In this document: positions 24,942 to 34,209 of the stretch, piece by piece
How positions within the stretch are numbered: the stretch's first letter is position 1
Layout: the number at the start of each line of letters is the position of its first letter
NCBI RefSeq assembly: GCF_018603905.1
Contig: NZ_JAHFZZ010000028.1
Coordinates: forward strand, 62,001-126,000
Origin: Nonomuraea sp. NEAU-A123
GTDB lineage: Bacteria > Actinomycetota > Actinomycetes > Streptosporangiales > Streptosporangiaceae
Direction of reading: 5' to 3'
DNA length: 64,000 nucleotides
The notes under the pieces: generated by a model
What the model was told of the DNA's origin: nothing
Database searches by the model: none
Seen by the model: only the letters and a program-made list of their open reading frames with translations
Position numbers and translations under genes: made by a program

Positions 24942-26350
24942 CAGCGCTTGTACTTCTTGATCGAGGAGTCGTTCTTGATCTCGTCGGCCTTCTTCTGCAG
25001 GCGCTCCAGGTACTTGTCGGGCGTGAGGCCACCGGTCATGAGCTGGCCGGTGGCGGCGATGGCCTCGTCCTTGAGCTGGGCGTACCAGGTCTGCCAGCGG
25101 TAGTAGACGATGTTCGCGCCGGCGGCGGTGTAGGCCGTGGTCGCGCTCGCGGCGCCCGGCGAGAGCTGCCGGCCCTCGCCCGCGCCCTTGACCGTCGAGA
25201 CGGTCTTGACCATCTCGCTGAAGTCGCCCGACGCCTTCTTCGACAGCATGGCGCGCAGGTACTCCATGCCGCCCTGCGGGTTGGCGCCCTTGGCGGGGAC
25301 GATGAAGTTCTCGCTCGGCTGGCTGTGGAGCGTGCCGTACGGCATCTTGTCGGAGCTGGTGAAGTCGGGGACGGGGAACATGCCGTACTCGAAGTCGGGC
25401 GGGGTCGTGGTCTTCTGCTCGTTCTCCAGCCAGGAGCCGGAGGGCAGCATGGCGACCTTGTACTTGTTCTGGGCGGTCTGGGTCTGGACGTGGTCGAGGC
25501 CGGCGGTGCCCTCCATGAGGTACTTCGCGCCGATCTCGGCCCAGGCAGTGGCGGAGGTCTTCATGGCCTCGCTCTTCCAGGCGCCGTCCTCGAGGTTGTC
25601 GATGTTGACGAGGACCTCGTTGCCGCCGATCTTCGCGGCCATGGTGAGCAGCACTTCGTACAGATATTGCGGGAATTTTCCGGCGTAGGTGAAGGGGGCC
25701 ATCTTGCCGGACTTTTTGATTGTTTCGTTGAGCTTGAGGAACTCGTCCCAGGTCTTCGGGGGCACCCAGCCGTTGTCCTTGAACGCCTTCTGCGAGTACC
25801 AGATGCCGAAGATGTAGTTCACATAGCCGAGCACGCTGAACGTGCCGTCGTAGGTGCCGATGTCAATGACGGCCTGGTCGATGGTGTCCCTGACCTTGGT
25901 GCCCGGGTCGTCCCACGAGGGCGCGTCGAGCAGCGGGGTGAGGTCCTGGAGCTGGCCGTCCTGGGCGAGCGCGCCGAAGTCCATGGCGTTGGCGCCCGAG
26001 TTGTCGATCACGTCGGGCGGGTTGCCACCGGCGAACCTCGGCTGGAGAACCTTGGTGATCTCCTTGGTGGCGTTGTGCTTGATCTCCACCTTGGGATACT
26101 TCGACTTGAACAGCGGCTGGTGGATGTTCTTGGCGTAGTCCTGGCCGAAGCCGCCGTCGAAGATCCATACCTCCAGCGGCTTGCTGTCCGACACGCCGAA
26201 GGGGTTGGCCGCGCTGGTCGCGACCGGGGCGGCCGACGAGGCCGACGGCTTCGCGGCCGGGGTCGCGCACGCGGCGAGCGCGCCCGCCATGGGGACCAGA
26301 GCGGCGCTCCGGAGGAGCTCGCGCCGGGTGATGCGGGGGGTGTTCGGCAT
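24941..26350 (-). CDS. Sugar-binding lipoprotein of importer 1 (NgcE-like)
   Basis: 469 residues. The N-terminus has a twin-arginine start (RITRRELLRSAAL) with a lipobox-like GALAAC near 23-28, so it is an exported, probably lipid-anchored binding protein. The mature part reads LEVWIFDGGFGQDYAKNIH and DVIDNSGANAMDFGALAQDG, features I associate with the NgcE N-acetylglucosamine/chitobiose family. It has a TAGGAG ribosome site. Together with the SIS, RpiR and kinase genes, amino sugars are the likely cargo. Exact substrate is inferred. Confidence 0.85.
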   Translation of the reverse strand: MPNTPRITRRELLRSAALVPMAGALAACATPAAKPSASSAAPVATSAANPFGVSDSKPLEVWIFDGGFGQDYAKNIHQPLFKSKYPKVEIKHNATKEITKVLQPRFAGGNPPDVIDNSGANAMDFGALAQDGQLQDLTPLLDAPSWDDPGTKVRDTIDQAVIDIGTYDGTFSVLGYVNYIFGIWYSQKAFKDNGWVPPKTWDEFLKLNETIKKSGKMAPFTYAGKFPQYLYEVLLTMAAKIGGNEVLVNIDNLEDGAWKSEAMKTSATAWAEIGAKYLMEGTAGLDHVQTQTAQNKYKVAMLPSGSWLENEQKTTTPPDFEYGMFPVPDFTSSDKMPYGTLHSQPSENFIVPAKGANPQGGMEYLRAMLSKKASGDFSEMVKTVSTVKGAGEGRQLSPGAASATTAYTAAGANIVYYRWQTWYAQLKDEAIAATGQLMTGGLTPDKYLERLQKKADEIKNDSSIKKYKR

Positions 26351-26369
26351 TATGTCTACTCCTAGCTAG

Positions 26370-27104
26370 TCATGCTCCACGTCGGATCCGCCCTGCGTAG
26401 CGGCTCTCCAGGGCCTTGTTGTGCTCGTCGCCGCCGGCCACGTTGACCGACAGATAGATGGGCGGCGTCTCGCCGAGCGCCACGAGCCCGTCCACCGCCT
26501 CGGTGACCACCATCTGCGCGAGCAGCGCCGAGGTGACCGTCGAGATCGCGCCGTAACCGCCGCCGCCCGGCAGTTCGAGGATCGCGTCCCCGTACGGCGC
26601 GCCGTTGTCCAGCACGACGTCGGCCAGGTCGAGCAGCTTGCGGCCCGACGGGTGGCGCGAGGTCATCTGGCTGCTGTGCTTGACCGAGGTCAGCGCGATC
26701 AGGGGATGACCGCGGTCCTTGACGATCGTGGCCAGCTCGACCACGGCGCCGTTGATGCCCGAGCTGGAGATCAGCACGAACACGTCCTGCGGCGCGACGG
26801 GCGCCAGCTCGTAGATCCGGTGGGCGATCTCCGGATCGCGTTCGAGCTCGGGGGTGAGCACGCTCGGCGGCTGCCCGCCGTACAGGACGAGGTCGCGCGG
26901 GGTGAGCCGGTTGCTGGGCACCAGGCCGCCGGCCCGTCCGGCGATCTCCATCGCGATGGCCTCGGAATGCCCCGATCCGAACGCGTTGACCACGCCGCCC
27001 GCTCTGAGCGAGGTGACGAGCAGGGCGGCGGCGCGGCGTACCGGCTCCGCCTGCGACTCCACGACCTGGCGTGCCAGCTCCAGGGCCTTGGTTGCGAACG
27101 TCAT
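26370..27104 (-). CDS. SIS-domain sugar isomerase-like protein (copy 1)
   Basis: 244 residues of SIS phosphosugar-binding fold. AFGSGHSEAIAMEIAGRAGG (phosphate loop) and FVLISSSGINGAVVELA are the two characteristic loops. It is not a full MurQ or GlmS. Located 4-20 bp from its neighbours, it lies between the binding protein and the RpiR regulator in one operon. A role in isomerising or cleaving a phosphorylated amino sugar is likely. It has a close paralog at 33463. Confidence 0.82.
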   Translation of the reverse strand: MTFATKALELARQVVESQAEPVRRAAALLVTSLRAGGVVNAFGSGHSEAIAMEIAGRAGGLVPSNRLTPRDLVLYGGQPPSVLTPELERDPEIAHRIYELAPVAPQDVFVLISSSGINGAVVELATIVKDRGHPLIALTSVKHSSQMTSRHPSGRKLLDLADVVLDNGAPYGDAILELPGGGGYGAISTVTSALLAQMVVTEAVDGLVALGETPPIYLSVNVAGGDEHNKALESRYAGRIRRGA

Positions 27105-27974
27105 TCAGCCTCTCTCCACCCGGTGGCTCTCCACGGCGCTGATCGTCAGCCCGAACGCCTGGTTGGTGCGCTCGTACGTGCGCTGGGCCACCGCCACGTA
27201 GACGGCGTCGAGCACGAACAGCTGCGAGTGGACGGCCGCCAGCCCGCCGAGCCGGAACGTGGTCTCCCTGCTGGCGGTGGTGAGCACCAGGTCGGCCAGG
27301 TCGGCCAGCGGCGATCGGGCAAACGAGGTGACGGCGACCGTGGTGGCGTCGTGGCTGCCGGCCTCGGCCAGGGCCTCCATGACCTCGCGGGTCCGGCCCC
27401 GGTGGCTGATGCCGATCGCGACGTCGCTCGAGCCGAGCAGCGCGGCGTCCGACAGCGCGACGTGCGCGTCGCCCGCGCTCCAGCACGGGATGCCGATGCG
27501 CCGGAACCGGCCTTCGTACATGGCCGCGACGTTCCCGCTGGTGGAGACGCCGACGAGGAGGACCCGCGGCGCGGCGACGATGGCGTCGGCCACCTGGGCG
27601 ACGATCTCCGAGTCGAGCTGGGCGGCGGTGTCCTGGATGAGCCGGGCGTCGGCCGCCGCCATCACCTCGATCGCCGCGTCGAGCGGGTCGTCGGGCCCGA
27701 TCTCGTGCCCCACGCCCGCGCCCCAGCCCGCCTGCGCGGCCCGGCCGGTCTCGGTGGCCAGCGCCACCCGCAGCTCCGCGTAGCCGGAGAAGCCGAAGGC
27801 CCGGCAGAACCTGGTCACGGTCGCGGGCGAGCTGCCCGCGCGCTCGGCCAGCGCGATGATGGTCGACCGGGCCGCCTCGGCCGGATCACCGAGGATCACC
27901 TCGCCGACCCTGCGCAACGCCTCCGGCAAACCGGGTAGTTCTGTTTCCACACGCCCGAGGGCACCTGAAGTCAC
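27105..27974 (-). CDS. MurR/RpiR-family regulator (copy 1)
   Basis: 289 residues. An N-terminal RpiR helix-turn-helix (ERAGSSPATVTRFCRAFGF) precedes a C-terminal SIS domain (VLLVGVSTSGNVAAMYEGR; GISHRGRTREVMEAL) that would bind a phosphosugar effector. I start at the GTG at 27974 with GGAAGG upstream; the frame extends to 28094 but crosses the divergent promoter. It is divergent from the kinase at 28054 and probably binds the AT-rich dyad at 28007-28017. Confidence 0.85.
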   Translation of the reverse strand: MTSGALGRVETELPGLPEALRRVGEVILGDPAEAARSTIIALAERAGSSPATVTRFCRAFGFSGYAELRVALATETGRAAQAGWGAGVGHEIGPDDPLDAAIEVMAAADARLIQDTAAQLDSEIVAQVADAIVAAPRVLLVGVSTSGNVAAMYEGRFRRIGIPCWSAGDAHVALSDAALLGSSDVAIGISHRGRTREVMEALAEAGSHDATTVAVTSFARSPLADLADLVLTTASRETTFRLGGLAAVHSQLFVLDAVYVAVAQRTYERTNQAFGLTISAVESHRVERG

Positions 27975-28006
27975 GAATATTCCTTCCGGATACCCGGTCT
28001 TCCGCC

Positions 28007-28017
28007 GAAAATTATTC
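28007..28017. promoter_or_regulatory. RpiR-type operator element, module 1
   Basis: GAAAATTATTC, a near-palindromic AT-rich element, stands out in the GC-rich divergent gap between the RpiR gene and the kinase. The same element recurs at 35081 and 35122 in the equivalent gap of the second module. RpiR sites of the GAA-AATTTT type are known. Shared recognition by the two RpiR paralogs is inferred. Confidence 0.55.
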
Positions 28018-28053
28018 TTGCTTCTCCGCTGAGTCAAGTCCCACAATCGGACC

Positions 28054-28998
28054 GTGACCAATTCGCTCACCATTGGGGTCGACGCCGGCGCCACCTCAAC
28101 TCGCGTCGCGGTGCACTCACTCGACGGGACCCGTGTCGGTTATGCCAGGGCAGGTGCCGGCAATCCGACCGCCCACGGGCTGACCAGTGCGGTGGCGGCG
28201 ATCGACACCGCACTCGGCCGGGCGCTCGCCGGGCAGGACGCGTCATCGGTCGTCGTCTCCCTGGCCGGGGTCTCGGGCGTCGTCGACGCGATGGAGCCGG
28301 AGCTGGGCAAGGTGTGGGCGGGGCATGGCATCGCCTCGGGGCCGCGGCTCATGGGAGACGTGGTGATCGCGTACGTCGCCGGGTCGCCCGAGCCGGACGG
28401 CTCGCTGCTGCTCTCCGGGACGGGGGCGGTGGCGGCCAGGATCGCCGGCTACGAGCTGGACGTGATCGCCGACGGGCTCGGGTGGCTGCTGGCCGACGCG
28501 GGGTCGGGCTTCTGGATCGGGCGCGCGGGCGCCAAGGCCGTCGTCGCCGCGCTGGATCGCGGCACGTCGGAGGGTGTGCTGGTCGAGCTGGTCGTCGAGC
28601 ACTTCCTGGGGGCTGAGCGCGGTCCCACGCCGCGCAAGGACGCCGATCGGATCGTCCGGCTCGCGCAGGCCGACCACATGCGCCTGGCCGCCCTGTCGAC
28701 GCTGGTCAGTCAGGCCGCCGAGGCGGGTGACCCGCTCGCGCTCGGCATCACCCGCCAGGCCGCCGAGCAGCTCGTCGCCACGGTCCGGCGGGTGCACCGG
28801 TCAGGGCCGGTGGTGCTGGCGGGGAGCGTGCTGACGAGCGAGGGGCCGGTACGGCAGGCCGTACGGGAGCTGCTGGGCGGGGAGACCGTGGCCACGGCGC
28901 GGGACGCGGCGGGGGCGGCGGCCTGGCTGGCGGCGCGCGACCTGCTGCCGGCGGCCGACCGGCGGGCGCTGCACGCGGCGTTCACGCTCAGCCCTTGA
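28054..28998 (+). CDS. N-acetylglucosamine/MurNAc kinase-like (BadF/BadG family, copy 1)
   Basis: 314 residues. Phosphate-1 loop IGVDAGATSTRVAVH at 7-21, phosphate-2 type loop SLLLSGTGAVAA and GSVLTSEGP belong to the ASKHA BadF/N-acetylglucosamine kinase family. It would phosphorylate GlcNAc, MurNAc or a related amino sugar after import. The GTG start at 28054 is divergent from the RpiR gene, and the end overlaps a convergent permease gene by 11 bp. A paralog with insertions is at 35136. Confidence 0.85.
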   Translation: MTNSLTIGVDAGATSTRVAVHSLDGTRVGYARAGAGNPTAHGLTSAVAAIDTALGRALAGQDASSVVVSLAGVSGVVDAMEPELGKVWAGHGIASGPRLMGDVVIAYVAGSPEPDGSLLLSGTGAVAARIAGYELDVIADGLGWLLADAGSGFWIGRAGAKAVVAALDRGTSEGVLVELVVEHFLGAERGPTPRKDADRIVRLAQADHMRLAALSTLVSQAAEAGDPLALGITRQAAEQLVATVRRVHRSGPVVLAGSVLTSEGPVRQAVRELLGGETVATARDAAGAAAWLAARDLLPAADRRALHAAFTLSP

Positions 28999-29806
28999 CG
29001 GCGCCCGCTGTCATCCCGGTGCCGACGCGGCGCTGCAGGAACAGGAACAGCAGCAGCGCGGGCAGCGCGAACAGGCTGGCCGCGGCCATCGTCGCGCCCC
29101 AGTCGGTGCCGAACACGTCGCGGAAGGACGACAGCCACACCGGCAGCGTCCGCCGGTCCTGATCCTTGATGATCAGCACGTTGACGAACGCGAACTCGTT
29201 CCACGCCGTGATGAAGCCGAACAGCGAGGTCGCCATCAGCCCCGGTGCGAGCAGCGGGAACACCACCCGCCGGAACGCCATGAGCCGGCCGCACCCGTCG
29301 ACCTGCGCCGCCTCCTCCAGCTCCAGCGGGATCGCCTGCAGGAACCCGCGCAGCGTCACGATCGTGAACGGCAGCGTGATCATGAAGTAGACGCCGGTCA
29401 GCATGGTCAGCGAGTCGAGCAGCTCGGTGTCCCTGGCGATGATGAACACCGGCACCAGCAGCGCCTCCCACGGCGCCATCTGGGCGGCGAACACGGCGAG
29501 CACGAAGGCTCCCTTGCCCCGCCAGCGCATCCTGGTCACCGCGAACGCCGCCAGCAGCGCCACGACCAGCGCGAGCAGTACGGCCACCACGGTCACGACC
29601 AGGCTGTTGCGCCAGTAGGTCCAGAAGCCGGGCGCGGAGATGGCCGTGGCGAAGTGTTCGAGAGTGGGGTGCACCGGCCAGAACGTGGGCGTGGCCGCCT
29701 GAATGTCGCTGGTCGGCTTGAACGCGGTGAGGAACATCCAGTACACGGGAAAGATCGTCATCCCGAGTACGGCCAGCGCCGCCGCGTTGAGCGCGAGCCG
29801 TTTCAT
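28988..29806 (-). CDS. ABC sugar permease, MalG-type (importer 2)
   Basis: 272 residues with six membrane helices, an EAA loop LEEAAQVDGCGRLMAFRRVV and the MalG ending GTGMTAGAVKG. It begins with an ATG that overlaps the MalF gene end by 4 bp. Together with the two following upstream-transcribed genes it forms a second complete CUT1 importer in the same stretch. No local ATPase. The sugar is likely an amino sugar or glucan fragment, inferred from the neighbouring kinase and GH16 genes. Confidence 0.88.
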   Translation of the reverse strand: MKRLALNAAALAVLGMTIFPVYWMFLTAFKPTSDIQAATPTFWPVHPTLEHFATAISAPGFWTYWRNSLVVTVVAVLLALVVALLAAFAVTRMRWRGKGAFVLAVFAAQMAPWEALLVPVFIIARDTELLDSLTMLTGVYFMITLPFTIVTLRGFLQAIPLELEEAAQVDGCGRLMAFRRVVFPLLAPGLMATSLFGFITAWNEFAFVNVLIIKDQDRRTLPVWLSSFRDVFGTDWGATMAAASLFALPALLLFLFLQRRVGTGMTAGAVKG

Positions 29807-30681
29807 GAGCGGACCATTCTGCGCAGATTGCTGATCAGGGCGATGGCGAGGATGACGACGGTGAGCATGGCGACCGCGGAGCCCAGGTCGTACCTGTGCA
29901 GGACTCTGGCGATCTTGAACGCGTAGACGGGCAGGGTGGTGGTGGCGCCGCCGGGCCCGCCCTGGCTGAGGACCCAGATCTGCGGGAAGCACTTGGCCAC
30001 CCAGATCACCTCCAGGGAGGTGATCAGCGCGAAGAGCTGCCGCAGGATGGGCACCGTGACCTTCCAGAAGACCTGCCAGCCGGTGCCGCCGTCGATCCTG
30101 GCGGATTCGTACAGCTCGGCCGGGATCGTGGTCAGCCCCGCGTAGAGGGTCAGCGCGGCGAACGGCACCGACTGCCAGACGACCAGGACGACGAGTACGG
30201 CGAACGTGGCGGTGCCGTCCGCGAACCAGGTGTAGCCGCGGAAGGAGTCGAGGCCCAGCGTGACCAGCAGCCAGTTGACCACGCCGAGCTCCGACTGGAA
30301 GAGCCACTGGAAGATCGTGGTGGCCGCGATGACCGGGGTGGCCCAGGCCAGGGCGAGCCCGCTCATCACGGCCAGGCGCAGGCCACGGCGGAGCCGGACC
30401 AGCATCAGGGCGACGCCGGTCGACAGGACCACGATGAGCACCACGTTGATCGCGGTCCACACGAGGGTGCGCAGCAGCACCTGCCAGAACTCCGCGCCGG
30501 TCAGGAGCTCCCGGTAGTTCTCCAGGCCGGCGAACGCGGCCCCGCCCCTGATGAGCTCGCCCATGCGGAAGTGCTGGAACGAGATCAGGGCCGCCTTGAG
30601 CAGGGGATAGAGCAGGAGGAAGGCCCCACCGGCCACCGTGGGCGCGATGAGCAGGTAGGGCCAGAGCGAACGCGACCTCAC
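29803..30681 (-). CDS. ABC sugar permease, MalF-type (importer 2)
   Basis: 292 residues starting at the GTG at 30681, which overlaps the binding-protein stop (GTGA). Six hydrophobic helices and the EAA loop YESARIDGGTGWQVFWKVTV are visible. The N-terminus R-S-R-S-L-W-P-Y-L-L-I-A-P is typical of MalF permeases. The longer frame upstream to 31290 is antisense or out-of-frame shadow of the binding protein. Downstream of it is the MalG gene. Confidence 0.88.
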   Translation of the reverse strand: MRSRSLWPYLLIAPTVAGGAFLLLYPLLKAALISFQHFRMGELIRGGAAFAGLENYRELLTGAEFWQVLLRTLVWTAINVVLIVVLSTGVALMLVRLRRGLRLAVMSGLALAWATPVIAATTIFQWLFQSELGVVNWLLVTLGLDSFRGYTWFADGTATFAVLVVLVVWQSVPFAALTLYAGLTTIPAELYESARIDGGTGWQVFWKVTVPILRQLFALITSLEVIWVAKCFPQIWVLSQGGPGGATTTLPVYAFKIARVLHRYDLGSAVAMLTVVILAIALISNLRRMVRS

Positions 30682-31931
30682 TTGCTGTTCAGGGTCGTCG
30701 TGATGTTCTCGGAGACCTTCTTCGCCTCGGCCGCCGGGTCGGCGCCGGTGAGTACGGCGGTCATGTACTGCTTGATGACCGAGGTGGCCTCGACGGCGGC
30801 CCAGTTGGGGGTGTTGGGGGTGGCCCGGCCGTTGGCGGCGGCGGTGGCCATGGCGGCGGTGCCCTCCTCGCCGGCCAGCACCCCGGCGAGCGAGGTGCGG
30901 TTGGGCACGAAGCTCATCGCCTTGGCCAGCTCCGTCTGGAACTGTTCGCCGGCCAGCGCCTTGACGACCTCGTACGCCTGCTCCTGGCGCTGCGAGGCGA
31001 CCGGGATGATCAGGTCGGAGCCGCCGGTGAACACGGTGCCCGGCTTGTCGGCCGTCTTGCCGGGGATGGGGAAGAAGCCCATCTTGTCCTTCATCTTCGG
31101 CTCGACCTCCAGGACCCGGGAGGCGATGCCGGGGACGGCGATGATCTGGGCGACCTTGCCCTGGGCGAACACCTCGTGCTGCGGCGGGTTGGCCTCGTCG
31201 GCGTCCTTGGGGCCCTTGCCGAGGGCTTGGAGGCGCTTGTAGAAGTCCATGCCGGCCAGGGCCTGCGGGGTGTCGAGGGCGCCCTTCCACTTGCCGCCCT
31301 CCTGGATCGCCAGGTCGCCGCCCTCGTCCCAGACGAATCCGGCCAGGGCGTACCAGGTCTGGCCGGTGAGGTAGATGCCCTGGTCCTGGCCTTTATTAAG
31401 CTTTGCCGTGATATTTAGCCATTCGTCCCTGGTTTTTGGGGCTTTGATACCGGCTTTGGCGAATATGTCCTTGTTGTAGACGACGACGCGGTTGGCGGCG
31501 TACCAGGGGATGCCGTACTGCTTGCCGTCGATGTTGCCCGGCTGGGCCAGGCCCGGCAGCCAGTCCTCGCCCTTGAGGTCGGCCACCTTGCCGGTCAGGT
31601 CCTGGACGCCGCCGCTGGCCGCGTACTGGGCGACCTGGGTGTTGCCGACCTCGATCACGTCGGGGGCGTCGGTGCTGGCCAGCGCGGCGGTCACGCGCTC
31701 CCCGATGCCGTCCCAGGCCTGGATCTGGATGTCGAGGTCCGTCCCCTGGTGCGCGGCCTCGTAGCCGGTCTCGAACTTCTTCAGCAGTTCCTTCGTGACG
31801 CTGCCGTCCATGATCCAGACGGTCAGCTTGGTCGGGCCGCTGCTCGCGGGCGCTCCGCCTGTCGGCTTGGCATCGGAGCCGCACGCGCCCAGCGCGAAGA
31901 CGGCCGCCAGAGCCAGGATGCGGTACTTCAT
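30678..31931 (-). CDS. Sugar-binding lipoprotein of importer 2
   Basis: 417 residues. A 17-residue signal with lipobox FALGAC predicts a lipid-anchored solute-binding protein. The mature fold reads LTVWIMDGSVTKELLKKF, then DVIEVGNTQVAQYAASGG and NRVVVYNKDIFAKAG, a typical cluster-B family-1 sugar binder. AGAAGG precedes the ATG. It is the first gene of importer 2. The substrate is not readable from sequence; it may accept oligosaccharides released by the neighbouring CBM3-GH16 enzyme. Confidence 0.88.
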   Translation of the reverse strand: MKYRILALAAVFALGACGSDAKPTGGAPASSGPTKLTVWIMDGSVTKELLKKFETGYEAAHQGTDLDIQIQAWDGIGERVTAALASTDAPDVIEVGNTQVAQYAASGGVQDLTGKVADLKGEDWLPGLAQPGNIDGKQYGIPWYAANRVVVYNKDIFAKAGIKAPKTRDEWLNITAKLNKGQDQGIYLTGQTWYALAGFVWDEGGDLAIQEGGKWKGALDTPQALAGMDFYKRLQALGKGPKDADEANPPQHEVFAQGKVAQIIAVPGIASRVLEVEPKMKDKMGFFPIPGKTADKPGTVFTGGSDLIIPVASQRQEQAYEVVKALAGEQFQTELAKAMSFVPNRTSLAGVLAGEEGTAAMATAAANGRATPNTPNWAAVEATSVIKQYMTAVLTGADPAAEAKKVSENITTTLNSK

Positions 31932-32009
31932 CGTCGTTCACCTTCTGGTGGGGGGTATGTGTCGGTACGGCCGGCACGCGCGGCGCCGGCCGTACCTCGT
32001 TGCGGGGTG

Positions 32010-33365
32010 TCAGGAGTTGGGGACCGTGTCCTGGAAAGCGGTTCCGGCGGTGCGGAAGGCGCTGACCCGGCTGAGCACGTCGGTGGGCGAGACGACCTCG
32101 TTCTTGCTGTGGAAGACCCAGTCGACCTGCTGCCGGTAGCTACGCGGGGTGGTGCCGCCCTGCAGATCGATGAACCACTGGTTGAACATGATCCACATGG
32201 GCGTCTCGGGGTAGTAGATGTCACCGTGGTCGGCGAACAGGCGCCCGTCGACGTAGTACTTGATGCGCCCGCCGCTGACCTGGATGACCAGGTCGTGCCA
32301 GCCGTTGAAGCTCGTCCGCTCCTCGGTGTGGGTGTTCACGGCCTGCCAGGGGTCGGCCTGGTAGGTCTCCCAGCTCGTGGTGTAGAGGATGTTGCCCGGC
32401 TCGCCCCAGCCGCCGTTGGGCAGGTACTCGAAGTCCAGCTCGCCGTAATTGGGGTCCAGGTTGAAGTTGAGCGGGGTGATCGTGAAGAACGTCTGCACCA
32501 GGTGCTCGCCGTCCGGGCCGCTCGTCGGGGCGTCGCTGAAACGCACCCTGGCCGCGTACGTGCCCTCGTGGAACTTGCGGGCGGCGGTGGACAGCTCTGT
32601 CTGGACGGTGCCCGAGGCGGTGCCGTTGGTCGAGGAGTCGAGCGTGAGCAGGCCGCCGGGGAACGTGATCGCCGACGGCGACCAGGTGGCACCGGGCACG
32701 CCGGGGCCGCCGGAGCTGGAGCGGACCGTCCAGCCGCGCTGGGACAGGCGCGGGTCGGCCGAGTTGGTGTAGGTGAAGTCGTCGAACAGCACGCCCTTCG
32801 AACCGGGCGGGGTGACGGTCGGCGTCGGGGTGGGCGTCGGGTCGCTGCCTGTCGGCCGGCCCCAGGCGAGCTGGCCGTTGACGTAGACGGTCACCTTGTC
32901 CCAGTTGCCGTACGTGGTCTGGGAGCCGTAGGAGTAGTCGTCGCTCTGGGTGAAGTTCTGCCAGTCGGCGCGGTAGAAGCGGAGCTGCATGTCGCCGGTG
33001 TTCGAGCCGGGTGCGAGCGTGCCGGAGGTGAAGGCGACCTCCAGGTACTGGTCGGCACCCGACTGGCGGACGAACTGCCCCGTCACCGTCGAACAGCTCA
33101 CCACTGCCCAGGAGCAGGCGAAGCGGTAGGTCTCCGTGCCGGTCAGGTAGTAGCGGATCTTGACCTGGTTGAGCGGGATCGACGTGGTGCCGTCGTTGTA
33201 GAGCTGGAACCAGGGCTCGGCCTGGGCGGTGGTGGCGCCCGGGGAGCTGGTCTTGTACTGGAGGCGTACGGCCTGCTGGGCGTTGGCCGGGGCGGTCATC
33301 GCCAGGGCTACCAGGATGAGGGGAAGGGTCAGGCTGAAGAGGATCCTCACGGCATTTCGCGTCAT
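32010..33365 (-). CDS. Secreted CBM3-GH16 polysaccharide hydrolase
   Basis: 451 residues. Signal peptide about 1-29 (APANAQ). CBM3 at about 31-170, recognised by VRLQYKTSSPG, LNQVKIRYYLTG and DDYSYGSQTTYGNWDKVTVY. A Thr/Pro linker runs 172-190. A GH16 jelly-roll fills about 191-420, with the catalytic motif E309-L-D311-F-E313 (nucleophile and acid/base Glu). GH16 enzymes cut beta-1,3/1,4-glucans and related polymers; CBM3 binds cellulose or chitin. It sits between importer 2 and the second SIS gene, so released sugars could be imported locally. The exact substrate is unknown. Confidence 0.85.
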   Translation of the reverse strand: MTRNAVRILFSLTLPLILVALAMTAPANAQQAVRLQYKTSSPGATTAQAEPWFQLYNDGTTSIPLNQVKIRYYLTGTETYRFACSWAVVSCSTVTGQFVRQSGADQYLEVAFTSGTLAPGSNTGDMQLRFYRADWQNFTQSDDYSYGSQTTYGNWDKVTVYVNGQLAWGRPTGSDPTPTPTPTVTPPGSKGVLFDDFTYTNSADPRLSQRGWTVRSSSGGPGVPGATWSPSAITFPGGLLTLDSSTNGTASGTVQTELSTAARKFHEGTYAARVRFSDAPTSGPDGEHLVQTFFTITPLNFNLDPNYGELDFEYLPNGGWGEPGNILYTTSWETYQADPWQAVNTHTEERTSFNGWHDLVIQVSGGRIKYYVDGRLFADHGDIYYPETPMWIMFNQWFIDLQGGTTPRSYRQQVDWVFHSKNEVVSPTDVLSRVSAFRTAGTAFQDTVPNS

Positions 33366-33462
33366 GGCGGGGTTCTCCTTGTTTCGACGGCCCCCGAATT
33401 TCCTGCATGCCGAACAGTGCTGTCGTGCTCTGATGTGCTCAGGGATGTGCTCAGGAAGGTGC

Positions 33463-34209
33463 TCAGGCGCCTCGGCGGATGCGGCCCGCGTACAGCGCTT
33501 CGAGCTTGAGGTTGTGGGCGTCGCCCTCGGGGACGTTGGCCGAGAGGTAGACCGGTGGGACCTGGCCCGCGTCGAGCAGGTTGCCCACTGTCGCGGTCAC
33601 GACGAGCTGGGCGAGCAGGGCCGAGGTGATGGTGGAGACGGCCCCGGTGGCGCCTCCGTCGGGCAGGGCGAGTATCGCGTCGCCGTACGGTGCCCGGTTG
33701 TCGAGCACCACGTCGGCGAGGTCGCTCAGCTTGCGGCCCGAGGGATGGCGGGAGGTGACCGCGTCACTGTGGGCGCGCGAGGTGATCGCGACCAGGTCGT
33801 GACCGCGCTGCTTGACGAGGGTGGCGAGCTCGACGACCACGCCGTTCACGCCGGAGTTGGAGATGATCACGAACAGGTCGTCGTCGTGGACGGGGGCATG
33901 GTCGAGGATGGTGTGGGCGACGGCCGGGTCGCGTTCCAGGTCGTAGCGGTCAAGCTGGTCGCGTGGCGCTCCGCCGTACAGGACGATGTCCCTGAGCGCG
34001 AGCCGGTTCGTGGGCACCAGACCGCCCGCCCGCCCGGCGATCTCCATCGCGACCGCCTCGGAGTGGCCCGAACCGAACGCCTGGATGACGCCGCCCTTAG
34101 TGATCGCCGCCGTGAACAGTGTGGCGGCCCTGGCGATCTCCGGATCTTTCGGAATGTCCTGGATGAGCGTGGCGATGTGGGCGACGTAGTCCTCAGCATT
34201 TAACGTCAT
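33463..34209 (-). CDS. SIS-domain sugar isomerase-like protein (copy 2)
   Basis: 248 residues, paralogous to the gene at 26370 over its whole length. It has AFGSGHSEAVAMEIAGRAGG and FVIISNSGVNGVVVELATL as its phosphosugar loops, and ends with the same AGRIRRGA tail. Its start overlaps the RpiR gene stop by 4 bp. It probably handles the same class of phosphorylated amino sugar in module 2. Confidence 0.82.
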   Translation of the reverse strand: MTLNAEDYVAHIATLIQDIPKDPEIARAATLFTAAITKGGVIQAFGSGHSEAVAMEIAGRAGGLVPTNRLALRDIVLYGGAPRDQLDRYDLERDPAVAHTILDHAPVHDDDLFVIISNSGVNGVVVELATLVKQRGHDLVAITSRAHSDAVTSRHPSGRKLSDLADVVLDNRAPYGDAILALPDGGATGAVSTITSALLAQLVVTATVGNLLDAGQVPPVYLSANVPEGDAHNLKLEALYAGRIRRGA

